DNA of 64,000 bases from Candidatus Ligilactobacillus avistercoris (lineage in GTDB: Bacteria > Bacillota > Bacilli > Lactobacillales > Lactobacillaceae), in the NCBI GenBank assembly GCA_019119415.1, contig DWXB01000017.1:62001-126000 (forward strand). Direction: 5' to 3'. The notes beneath the pieces were generated by a model. The model ran no database searches, had not been told where the DNA came from, and saw nothing but the letters and a program-made list of their open reading frames with translations. Below, piece by piece: positions 54,790 through 61,958 of this stretch; the stretch's first letter is position 1, and each line of letters starts with the position of its first letter. The position numbers and the translations under genes are program-made.

Positions 54790-55101
54790 ATGGAAGAGTT
54801 AACGACGAAGAATTTTGAAGAAAAAACCGCGCATGGTGTAACGTTTACCGACTTCTGGGCAACGTGGTGTGGTCCGTGCCGGATGCAGGGACCGGTTGTC
54901 GAGGAGCTTGACGACGAGATGGGTGACCGCGTGCAGTTTAGTAAGGTCGACGTGGACGAAAATCAGGAGTTAGCCCAGCAGTTTGGGATCATGAGTATTC
55001 CGACCATGTTAATTAAGAAGGACGGGAAGGTCGTCGATACGATCGTGGGTTACCACCCAAAGGAAGCCCTGAAGAAGGAAATTGAACAGTACTTGGATTA
55101 A
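54790..55101 (+). CDS. trxA: Thioredoxin
   Basis: 103 residues. Active site WCGPC with Cys27 and Cys30, cis-Pro in SIPTMLIKKDG. General cytoplasmic disulfide reductant; serves ribonucleotide reductase and stress repair. It has its own promoter and terminator after mutS2, the usual place in lactobacilli. Confidence 0.97.
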   Translation: MEELTTKNFEEKTAHGVTFTDFWATWCGPCRMQGPVVEELDDEMGDRVQFSKVDVDENQELAQQFGIMSIPTMLIKKDGKVVDTIVGYHPKEALKKEIEQYLD

Positions 55102-55113
55102 ATCCGAATGATG

Positions 55114-55147
55114 GCAGGTCAGTGTTGAGAAACGCTGACCTGCTTAT
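55114..55147 (+). terminator. Terminator after trxA
   Basis: Thirteen-base stem GCAGGTCAGTGTT/AACGCTGACCTGC with a GAGA loop, then TTATTGT. Confidence 0.85.
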
Positions 55148-55179
55148 TGTATGAATGCACGTGTCGGCCCATGCGGTGA

Positions 55180-55208
55180 TTGTCACGGTGCGGGTTGTTT
55201 GGCATAAT
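55180..55208 (+). promoter_or_regulatory. rdgB promoter
   Basis: TTGTCA at 55180-55185, 17-base spacer, CATAAT at 55203-55208. Confidence 0.55.
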
Positions 55209-55236
55209 GGAGTCAGATTAGTTGGAGGGTGATTAC

Positions 55237-55836
55237 GTGAACCAGACAGTTGTTGTTGCAACGGGGAATGCCGGTAAGGCCCGGGAATACGCCGCGCTTT
55301 TTGCTGGGAAGGGGTTGACCGTTAAGACGTTAGCGGATTTTGATGACGTTCCGGTGATTCATGAAACGGGTACAACCCTTAAAGAAAACGCCATGATTAA
55401 GGCACAAACAATTGCGCGGGCGTTTCAGATTCCTGTTTTGGCGGATGACACGGGGCTGTTTGTCGATGCGTTAAACGGTGAACCCGGGGTGTACACGGCT
55501 CGGTATGCTGGTGACCACGATGATACGGCCAACCGGGCAAAGTTGCTGGCAAACCTTGCGGGTGTGCCGGAAGAAAAGCGGACAGCCCACTTTGAAACGG
55601 TTATTGTGGGGGTTAAGCCTGATGAAAGTGCACCGTTAATTGCTACTGGACGGTGCGACGGGCGCATTACGTTGCAGGAACAAGGGGTTGCCGGTTTCGG
55701 GTATGATTCGCTTTTTTACTGTCCGGAGGTGCACGCAACGTTTGCGGAGACAACGGTGGCCGAAAAAAACAAGGTCAGTCACCGGGGCCGGGCAATGCGC
55801 CACTTGATGACGCAGTTTGACGAGTGGTGGAATTAA
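55237..55836 (+). CDS. rdgB: XTP/dITP diphosphatase (RdgB/HAM1)
   Basis: 199 residues. VVATGNAGKAREYAALF substrate loop, ADDTGLFVDALNGEPGVYTARYAG with the metal-binding Asp, GFGYDSLFYCPE and KVSHRGRAMRHL. Removes deaminated purine nucleotides from the pool. GTG 55237 has GGAGGG upstream and gives the family N-terminus; the in-frame ATG at 55222 overlaps the site. Confidence 0.95.
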   Translation: MNQTVVVATGNAGKAREYAALFAGKGLTVKTLADFDDVPVIHETGTTLKENAMIKAQTIARAFQIPVLADDTGLFVDALNGEPGVYTARYAGDHDDTANRAKLLANLAGVPEEKRTAHFETVIVGVKPDESAPLIATGRCDGRITLQEQGVAGFGYDSLFYCPEVHATFAETTVAEKNKVSHRGRAMRHLMTQFDEWWN

Positions 55837-55850
55837 CGGGAGCGGCGACC

Positions 55851-56033
55851 ATGAGGAAAGAAGCACGGCATATCCGGGGGCGGTTAATCTTTTGGTGCCT
55901 CGCCACAATGATTTTATTCGCTGCCAATCTTTTGCTTCAAAGCCAGTTATTGGCATGGGTGGTTTTGATGGCCGTCGGTTGGTGCGCGGTGTTATTGGCT
56001 TTATGGTTCTTCACCCTGGTAAAAAAATGGTAG
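55851..56033 (+). CDS. Small membrane protein, two predicted helices
   Basis: 60 residues: basic start (MRKEARHIRGR), two hydrophobic helices (LIFWCLATMILFAANLLL and LLAWVVLMAVGWCAVLLALWFF) and a short basic end. GGGAG at 55838-55842 is eight bases from the ATG, and the gene starts 15 bases after rdgB. I do not recognise it. Basic charge on both ends suggests both termini are cytoplasmic. Confidence 0.6.
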   Translation: MRKEARHIRGRLIFWCLATMILFAANLLLQSQLLAWVVLMAVGWCAVLLALWFFTLVKKW

Positions 56034-56040
56034 TTAAGAG

Positions 56041-56068
56041 TTGACAATGGTGGCCGGCTCTGTATAAT
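56041..56068 (+). promoter_or_regulatory. tRNA-Glu promoter
   Basis: TTGACA at 56041-56046, 16-base spacer, TATAAT at 56063-56068; both boxes are consensus. Confidence 0.8.
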
Positions 56069-56088
56069 AGTAAGAGTACTTTTGGTAT

Positions 56089-56161
56089 TGCCCGTTGGTC
56101 AAATTGGTTAAGACGTCGCCCTCTCAAGGCGGAGTTACGGGTTCGATCCCCGTACGGGTGA
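56089..56161 (+). tRNA. tRNA-Glu (anticodon CTC) with unusual first acceptor pair
   Basis: 73 bases. D stem GTC/GAC, anticodon stem TCGCC/GGCGG with loop CTCTCAA (anticodon CTC, reads GAG), T stem ACGGG/CCCGT with loop TTCGATC. The acceptor is TGCCCGT/ACGGGTG: pairs 3-7 are regular, pair 2 is G-T and pair 1 is T-G. The usual lactobacillar tRNA-Glu begins GGCCCGT/ACGGGTC. Discriminator A. No encoded CCA. Confidence 0.9.
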
Positions 56162-56233
56162 TAAGCAGAACGCGTGCGATGGACTGTGGTTAGTCACAGT
56201 CCATTCTTTGTAGTATTAGTTACAGCATAAGAT

Positions 56234-56242
56234 TGATATAAT
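56234..56242 (+). promoter_or_regulatory. Extended -10 promoter of the 56279 gene
   Basis: TGATATAAT, 36 bases before the ATG. Confidence 0.55.
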
Positions 56243-56278
56243 AGGGATAGGGATGGAACTATCAGAAAGGAGATCAAC

Positions 56279-56602
56279 ATGCTAAGAAGAACTAAGAACC
56301 TTTTACGTGCGTACGGTGTTTCTTATGATAAAGAGCACGTTAATCCAATGATGGTACCTGAGCGGGTGTACGTCCTCCGGTTCGGCAAGGACCCGGATAA
56401 CCTGAATAACCGGTTTATCGTTGATTATAACTACACGATTACTGGGCGGATTAAGATTAATAAGATTTCGTTGCGGCTACACAAACAGGTGCACCCGCGG
56501 GAGTTCGCCAACGAAGCGCAACTGTTAAGCTACCTGAAGCGGAAGGCTTACCGCTATACCGGAAAAAAGCAGAGTGAGATGCGCACAGCTAAAAGTAAAT
56601 AA
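56279..56602 (+). CDS. Small basic protein of unknown function
   Basis: 107 residues, strongly basic with no membrane helix. VPERVYVLRFGKDPDNLNNRFIVDYNYTITGRIKINKISLRLHKQ suggests a small beta sheet; the C-terminus is helical and Lys-rich. AAAGGAG upstream, own promoter and strong terminator, and clean codon use show a real gene. I do not recognise the family; its charge would suit nucleic-acid binding, which is speculation. Confidence 0.7.
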   Translation: MLRRTKNLLRAYGVSYDKEHVNPMMVPERVYVLRFGKDPDNLNNRFIVDYNYTITGRIKINKISLRLHKQVHPREFANEAQLLSYLKRKAYRYTGKKQSEMRTAKSK

Positions 56603-56618
56603 CACGAGTGGATAAAAG

Positions 56619-56650
56619 CGGTGCTAGGATGATTCCTAGCACCGTTTTTT
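56619..56650 (+). terminator. Terminator after the 56279 gene
   Basis: Eleven-base perfect stem CGGTGCTAGGA/TCCTAGCACCG with a TGAT loop, then TTTTTT. Confidence 0.93.
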
Positions 56651-56708
56651 GTGTTTCCGTTAAGGATGACCATAATTTAAAATAATATTATTTATCGCAA
56701 CGGTTAGC

Positions 56709-56737
56709 TAGACTTACGAATTCGTTTTCACTATACT
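56709..56737 (+). promoter_or_regulatory. Promoter of the oleate-hydratase-family gene
   Basis: TAGACT at 56709-56714, 17-base spacer, TATACT at 56732-56737, 41 bases before the ATG. Confidence 0.55.
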
Positions 56738-56778
56738 AAGGGTAGATGTTGATGAATTTAGTTGAAAGGGTGAGAAGA

Positions 56779-58473
56779 ATGGTTAAGCATAAGGCAATCA
56801 TGATCGGTGCGGGGTTAGCGAACATGGCGGCGGCCGTGTACCTGATTCAGGAAGGAAAGTGGGCTGGCGAAAACATTACGTTTTACAGTCTTGACGACCA
56901 CGGCTCCAACGACGGGTCGACCGATAAGGCGCAGGCTGGTGAGTACTGGAACAAGGACTACCCGATGAACAATACCAAGGGCTTTATTGCTCGGGGTGGC
57001 CGGATGTTGAACTACCGGACATACGTGGACTTAATGGACCTGTTAGCGCGGATTCCGTCAGTAACGGAACCGGGAATGACAGCTGCTGAAGATACGCGTG
57101 ATTTTGACGCCCACCACCGGACGTACGATAAGGCCCGGTTGCTGAAGGGCGGCGTTGGCATTGTCGATGGTGGAAAGCTCGGTTTAAATAATAAGGACCG
57201 GCTGTTGCTAACGAAGCTCGTGATGATGCCGGACAGCCAGGAAGAGCGGCTCGATAACGTAACGATTGCCGAGTACTTTAAGGACGACCCGCACATTTTC
57301 CAAACAAACTTCTGGTACATGTGGGAAACGACCTTTGCTTTCCGGACGCGAAGTTCTGCACAAGAGTTACGGCGCTACATGCACCAGATGATCTACGAGT
57401 TTACCCAAATTGAACACCTTGTGGGGGTTAACCGGACGCGGTATAACCAGTACGAAAGCATCATGCTCCCGCTGATTAAATACTTGCAGGAACAGGGGTG
57501 CCACATTGTTCTTAACCGGCGTGTTACGGACTGGGATTTCAAGGAAACTTCCATGCAAGATGAGATTACCGTCACGGGATTGGTAATGGAAAACACGGAA
57601 ACGGGAGAAGAGGAGCGCGTTGATGTTGACGACGACACGGCGGTAATCTTTACCAACGGGTCAATTACCGACTCCGCGACGATCGGGGACTTCAACACGC
57701 CTGCGCCGGAAAACATGGACTACGGTGCGGCCTCTAGTCTGTGGAAGAAGGCCACCGAGCACTTCTATAACCTCGGGAACCCGGATAAGTTCTTTGCGGA
57801 CCGTGACGCGAGCGAATGGGTGAGCTTCACGTTAACGACGAATAACCACCTCTTGCTAAACGAAATCACACGGATTACCACCCAGGAACCAGGGAATGCG
57901 TTGAACTCCTTTATTTCAACGGAGCCGATTACGCCGCTTGGTCAGGAAGACGTCAACATGTCGATTGTGGTGCACCACCAGCCACACTTTACGACCCAGA
58001 AGCCAAACGAAACCGTTTTGTGGGGCTACTTCCTGTACCCGCGGCGGCACGGTGAGTTTGTGGACAAGCAGTACATTAAGATGACCGGGAAGGAAATGCT
58101 TGAGGAATTAATCGGGCAGTTGTCCAAGGTTGATCCGGGCCCGGTCAACATCAAGTCCAAGGAAAAGGAAATTATGGATAGCGTGGTTAACTGCATTCCG
58201 GTTTACATGCCGTATGCGTCTGCGTTATTTAACAACCGGGCTAAGAGTGACCGGCCGGAGGTAATCCCGGCAAACTCCACGAACCTGGCGTTTACGGGTG
58301 AGTTTGTTGAACAGCCGTACCAGATGATTTTCACTGAGCAGAGTGCTGTTCGTTCCGGGGAAATTGCAGCGTTCCATTTTGCAGGGGTGCCGATGAAGCG
58401 GTTGGTTAAGACGCCGCGGTACGATAAGGACCCGAAGACGTTGTTGCGAGCAACCAAGAAAATGTTTGAGTAG
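56779..58473 (+). CDS. Oleate hydratase family protein (myosin-cross-reactive antigen)
   Basis: 564 residues, the usual length. FAD-binding MIGAGLANMAAAVYLI at the start, then TKGFIARGGRMLNYRTYVDL, FWYMWETTFAFRTRSSAQELRRYM, RYNQYESIMLPLIKYLQ, FTNGSITDSATIGDFNTPAP and the SMVN/PVYMPYASALF segments. Members hydrate cis-9 double bonds of oleate/linoleate to 10-hydroxy acids and detoxify host fatty acids. In the best-studied enzymes the catalytic Glu sits just after GGR (GGREM); here it is GGRML (Met76), as I recall for the Rhodococcus OhyRe type, so activity or specificity may differ. ATG 56779 with AAAGGG upstream. Confidence 0.88.
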   Translation: MVKHKAIMIGAGLANMAAAVYLIQEGKWAGENITFYSLDDHGSNDGSTDKAQAGEYWNKDYPMNNTKGFIARGGRMLNYRTYVDLMDLLARIPSVTEPGMTAAEDTRDFDAHHRTYDKARLLKGGVGIVDGGKLGLNNKDRLLLTKLVMMPDSQEERLDNVTIAEYFKDDPHIFQTNFWYMWETTFAFRTRSSAQELRRYMHQMIYEFTQIEHLVGVNRTRYNQYESIMLPLIKYLQEQGCHIVLNRRVTDWDFKETSMQDEITVTGLVMENTETGEEERVDVDDDTAVIFTNGSITDSATIGDFNTPAPENMDYGAASSLWKKATEHFYNLGNPDKFFADRDASEWVSFTLTTNNHLLLNEITRITTQEPGNALNSFISTEPITPLGQEDVNMSIVVHHQPHFTTQKPNETVLWGYFLYPRRHGEFVDKQYIKMTGKEMLEELIGQLSKVDPGPVNIKSKEKEIMDSVVNCIPVYMPYASALFNNRAKSDRPEVIPANSTNLAFTGEFVEQPYQMIFTEQSAVRSGEIAAFHFAGVPMKRLVKTPRYDKDPKTLLRATKKMFE

Positions 58474-58488
58474 AAAAATAAGTGACCT

Positions 58489-58520
58489 AAATGGCGTTCC
58501 GAATGGGGCGCCATTTTTTT
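58489..58520 (+). terminator. Terminator after the oleate-hydratase-family gene
   Basis: AAATGGCG/CGCCATTT stem with a 12-base loop and a run of T. Confidence 0.85.
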
Positions 58521-58542
58521 GAAGAAAAAAGAGGAAATATTG

Positions 58543-58571
58543 TTGACAATAGGGGAATAAATCAATATACT
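58543..58571 (+). promoter_or_regulatory. tRNA-Gln promoter
   Basis: TTGACA at 58543-58548, 17-base spacer, TATACT at 58566-58571, 22 bases before the tRNA. Confidence 0.8.
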
Positions 58572-58593
58572 ATAAAGGTCGGTTGATAGTTAT

Positions 58594-58666
58594 TGGGCAT
58601 TAGCCAAACTGGTAAGGCAGCGGACTCTGAATCCGTAATGTACTGGTTCGAATCCAGTATGCCCAA
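58594..58666 (+). tRNA. tRNA-Gln (anticodon CTG)
   Basis: Acceptor TGGGCAT/ATGCCCA (regular U1-A72), D stem GCC/GGC, anticodon stem GCGGA/TCCGT with loop CTCTGAA (anticodon CTG, reads CAG), T stem ACTGG/CCAGT with loop TTCGAAT, discriminator A. U1-A72 is the mark by which bacterial GatCAB amidotransferase picks tRNA-Gln. C34 restricts it to CAG. Confidence 0.95.
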
Positions 58667-58672
58667 TCGTTA

Positions 58673-58700
58673 AGAGTTCACGCGGGTGAGCTCTTTTTTT
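58673..58700 (+). terminator. Terminator after tRNA-Gln
   Basis: AGAGTTCAC/GTGAGCTCT stem (one wobble) and a run of seven T. Confidence 0.88.
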
Positions 58701-58722
58701 ATATGTAAAAGGGGGAAAAGTG

Positions 58723-59736
58723 ATGTTTACCCAAATAACAACGCTGTTAAGTCAAATGGTTACGACTGGCGTGGTTCCAGGAATGGAATGGGCGCTAATT
58801 CACGGGGATACGGTAATTAAGCATGTTGAAGGAAAGGCGGCCGTGGTTCCCCAGGATGAACCGCTTCGCCCGGGAATGTTATACGACGTCGCCTCCCTCA
58901 CAAAGGTAGTGGGAACGACTACGGTCCTGTTACACTTAATGGAAGTTGGCCAGCTAGATGTGGACCAGCCAGTAGTGACGTATCTTCCGGAATTCTTTGA
59001 CTCCCGGGTTACGGTACGGCACCTTTTAACCCACACTGCGGCAATTAGTGGCTATATTCCCCACCGGGATCAGTTGACGGGTCCCCAGTTAATTACCGCG
59101 TTGATGGGCCTGCACGTTGGGGCGCGGTTTGGCCAGCAGGTGCGCTATACGGATTTAGGCTTAATCTTTGCTGGTTTGGTGGTCGAGGCCGTGACGGGAA
59201 TGCCCGTTCAGGAGGCAATTACGCGTCTTGTTCTTCGGCCGTTAGGAATGCACCACAGTACGTTCACTCCAAAGAACCCCGTTGAATGCGTTCCAACCGC
59301 GGTAATGCCTGACGGAACCGTTTTACGCGGCGTTGTTCACGATCCGAAGGCCCGGCAATTACAGCGAAGGTGTGGCTCGGCGGGTTTATTTACAACGCTG
59401 GATGATTTGGTCACTTTTTGTCAGTGGCTGATGGCGGATGACCCGCAGCATCCGGTTGTTAGCAGTATGCTTATTGACCGTCTTTTTGCTGATTGGACGC
59501 CGAACGGAATGCTGGGGCGGTCCTTCGGGTGGGACCTGCGGTATACGCCAACTGGACGCAGGTGCCTTCACCATACGGGGTACACTGGACCAATGTTGTT
59601 AATTGATAAGCAGGCCCACGACGCACTGATTCTTCTAACTAACCGGGTGCATCCGCGGCAGGATAACCACGCGTTTATTGACCGCCGTGCGGAGGTGGTC
59701 CAGGTTTACCTCGCCGAAAAGGAAACGGTTTCATAA
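58723..59736 (+). CDS. Serine hydrolase of the class C beta-lactamase/DD-peptidase fold
   Basis: 337 residues. Nucleophile SxxK in YDVASLTKVVGTT, the Tyr motif in RYTDLGLIFAG, and HTGYTG in place of KTG near the C-terminus. No signal peptide is evident, so it is probably cytoplasmic and an esterase or amidase more than a cell-wall enzyme; many such genes in lactobacilli are unassigned. ATG 58723 has AGGGGG upstream. It lies alone between tRNA-Gln and manA. Confidence 0.85.
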   Translation: MFTQITTLLSQMVTTGVVPGMEWALIHGDTVIKHVEGKAAVVPQDEPLRPGMLYDVASLTKVVGTTTVLLHLMEVGQLDVDQPVVTYLPEFFDSRVTVRHLLTHTAAISGYIPHRDQLTGPQLITALMGLHVGARFGQQVRYTDLGLIFAGLVVEAVTGMPVQEAITRLVLRPLGMHHSTFTPKNPVECVPTAVMPDGTVLRGVVHDPKARQLQRRCGSAGLFTTLDDLVTFCQWLMADDPQHPVVSSMLIDRLFADWTPNGMLGRSFGWDLRYTPTGRRCLHHTGYTGPMLLIDKQAHDALILLTNRVHPRQDNHAFIDRRAEVVQVYLAEKETVS

Positions 59737-59739
59737 ATC

Positions 59740-59748
59740 TGATATAAT
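59740..59748 (+). promoter_or_regulatory. Extended -10 promoter of manA
   Basis: TGATATAAT, 30 bases before the manA ATG; partly overlaps the end of the preceding gap. Same string as before the 56279 gene. Confidence 0.55.
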
Positions 59749-59778
59749 GGGGAAGGACAATTGCAGGAGGAATGAACG

Positions 59779-60744
59779 ATGAGTGAACCATATTTTTTAA
59801 CGCCGGCTTTTCAGGAGAAAATGTGGGGTGGCACCCGGCTCCGTGATGAGTTCGGGTATGATCTTCCTAGTGATCATACGGGGGAATGCTGGGCTATTTC
59901 CGCCCATCCTCATGGTCCGGCGACGGTGGCCAACGGACCGTACCGGGGAATGACACTTGATCAGGTATGGGCGAAGCACCGGGACGTGTTTGGAAATGCC
60001 CAAGGAGACGTGTTTCCGTTACTCACTAAGATTCTGGATGCGAAAATGGACCTTTCCGTTCAGGTCCACCCGGATGATGCGTATGCTGAGGAACACGAGC
60101 ACGAACTAGGGAAAACGGAATGCTGGTACGTGATTAAGGCCGATCCGGGTGCAACGATGATTTACGGTCATCATGCTAAGAGCCGCGCGGAATTACGGGA
60201 AATGGTTGAAGCGGGGCAGTGGGACCAGCTCCTCCGACGGGTTCCCGTCAAGGCGGGCGATTTTCTGTACGTTCCGAGCGGGACTGTCCACGCCATCGGA
60301 AAGGGGATTATGGTCCTTGAAACGCAGCAGAGTAGTGACACGACGTATCGTTTTTACGACTTTGACCGCGTTGACCCGACAACGGGTAAAAAACGACCAC
60401 TGCATATTGAACAGTCCATTGCGGTGGCGAACGTGCCGCACAGTGACCCGCAGTTAAACCGGGAAGAAACCACCGTTGGGGACGTTGCGGTCACGCAATT
60501 TGTTAAGACGCCATTCTTTGCGGTTTACCGCTGGCAGGTTAACGATGGCGCTGGCACCTTTGCACGGGGAGAGGCTCCGTACACGTTGGTTTCGGTGCTG
60601 GATGGAGCCGGGAGCATCACGGTTGATGGAACTGCCTATTCCCTGCAAAAGGGGCAGCACTTTATTCTCCCTAATGACGTGAAGCGCTGGACGCTGGCAG
60701 GAAACCTGATGGCAATTGCGTCGGAGCCGGGAGAGCGGGCGTAA
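59779..60744 (+). CDS. manA: Mannose-6-phosphate isomerase, class I
   Basis: 321 residues, cupin metalloenzyme. Zinc ligands in DLSVQVHPDDAYAEEHEHELGKTECWYV and the later VPSGTVHAIGKG; EKMWGGTRLRDEFGY at the N-terminus. Interconverts mannose-6-phosphate and fructose-6-phosphate for mannose use or GDP-mannose supply. GCAGGAGG upstream. Confidence 0.95.
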   Translation: MSEPYFLTPAFQEKMWGGTRLRDEFGYDLPSDHTGECWAISAHPHGPATVANGPYRGMTLDQVWAKHRDVFGNAQGDVFPLLTKILDAKMDLSVQVHPDDAYAEEHEHELGKTECWYVIKADPGATMIYGHHAKSRAELREMVEAGQWDQLLRRVPVKAGDFLYVPSGTVHAIGKGIMVLETQQSSDTTYRFYDFDRVDPTTGKKRPLHIEQSIAVANVPHSDPQLNREETTVGDVAVTQFVKTPFFAVYRWQVNDGAGTFARGEAPYTLVSVLDGAGSITVDGTAYSLQKGQHFILPNDVKRWTLAGNLMAIASEPGERA

Positions 60745-60770
60745 AGTACAATTTTTAAATAATGTGGGAT

Positions 60771-60812
60771 AAAAATCCTATTACCATCATTTAAAGCGGT
60801 AATAGGATTTTT
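60771..60812. terminator. Bidirectional terminator between manA and the glycerate regulator
   Basis: Perfect 15-base inverted repeat AAAAATCCTATTACC/GGTAATAGGATTTTT (60771-60785 with 60798-60812), A and T tracts on both sides. Confidence 0.93.
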
Positions 60813-60822
60813 ATAATGAATA

Positions 60823-61884
60823 TTATTTTAAGCTGTGTTCGTGGCGCCACATGAATTGTAGGTAGGCAATATATAGTGCGATTAGTTGGAGGGTATTATG
60901 CGGGTCAAGTTTGAATACTTTTTTAATGCTCAATAGTCGATGATTTAACGTATTACGATGAATATGCATGTTATCAGCAGTAATTTTAATACTTTGATTG
61001 TAGCGAATGTATTCACCAATTGTGGTAATTAATTCCTTACCGAAAGTGGTTTGTGACAACTGGTTAAATTTATCCACCAGCGGTTTCAAGTGGAAATTTT
61101 GTTTCATTAAATCGCTAATTAGGGCGATATCTTTGTAATAGATTAACTTTGGATTATGGAGAATTTGCTGAATTTCAAGTGCTTGATAGGCTTGATCAGC
61201 AGAATTGCCAAGATTTATATTTGGTTCCCCAATTCCTAAAGGCACCTGTTTAGTACGACAAATTTTGATTAGATGGTTAATTGTTGACGATTGGTAGGTG
61301 ATTACGATTGAGGTTGATATAGTCGGAGATAGTGTGAAGTCCTTTGGGTTAATGCGGATTGAACGAATAAACTGTGGTGGACAGTGAATTGCAAGAACGC
61401 ACCACTGGTGATTCAGGTTGATTTTAAGTTGTTGCGCCTCTAGGACGAAAGTTGTTCGTTGCATAATATCCGCTTTTATTTTAATCCATTGATTTAAAAA
61501 GCGGTTAAGTTGGTCGTGATGGGAATTTTGCTGGCGATTGATTTCAGATTGGCGAAGTAATAGCTCAGCGGTAGCTTGTAGTAGGGAAGCCAGTGGGGTG
61601 ACAGTTTGAGGATTACCAGTAATTCCAATCACACCAATAACTTTTCCGCCATAGAATAACGGCATGTTAACTCCTGGTTGTCCGTGTGGGCCAAATGATG
61701 CATCCATGGGTAAAATTTTACGCTCTTCAATCGCTTGTAACGCACCAACATGAAGTGTATTAATTCTATCATGGTTACCACTAGCAATAATGTATCCGTG
61801 TTCGTTCATAATATTGACATTATATGGAATCCGCTCCATTGCGGCATTGACGATTGCCTGGGCTAGATTAGCTGTTAGTTTCAT
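60823..61884 (-). CDS. CdaR-family sugar-acid regulator
   Basis: 353 residues. N-terminal sugar-diacid-recognition domain (PYNVNIMNEHGYIIASGNHDRINTLHVGA, GPHGQPGVNMPLFYGGKVIGVIGITG), a middle GGDEF-like region and a C-terminal PucR-type HTH (KITADNMHIHRNTLNHRLLSIKKVF). Such regulators activate glycerate/glucarate genes on binding the sugar acid; it is encoded downstream of glycerate kinase, so it probably controls this cluster. GGAGGA lies seven bases before the ATG. Codon use is more AT-rich than in the plus-strand genes. Confidence 0.9.
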   Translation of the reverse strand: MKLTANLAQAIVNAAMERIPYNVNIMNEHGYIIASGNHDRINTLHVGALQAIEERKILPMDASFGPHGQPGVNMPLFYGGKVIGVIGITGNPQTVTPLASLLQATAELLLRQSEINRQQNSHHDQLNRFLNQWIKIKADIMQRTTFVLEAQQLKINLNHQWCVLAIHCPPQFIRSIRINPKDFTLSPTISTSIVITYQSSTINHLIKICRTKQVPLGIGEPNINLGNSADQAYQALEIQQILHNPKLIYYKDIALISDLMKQNFHLKPLVDKFNQLSQTTFGKELITTIGEYIRYNQSIKITADNMHIHRNTLNHRLLSIKKVFKLDPHNTLQLIALYIAYLQFMWRHEHSLK

Positions 61885-61958
61885 TTGGATTCCTCCATTT
61901 TTACTTTAGTAAATGAAACAGGACGAGATTTGATGAATCCCCGTCCCGTATTAGTTTA

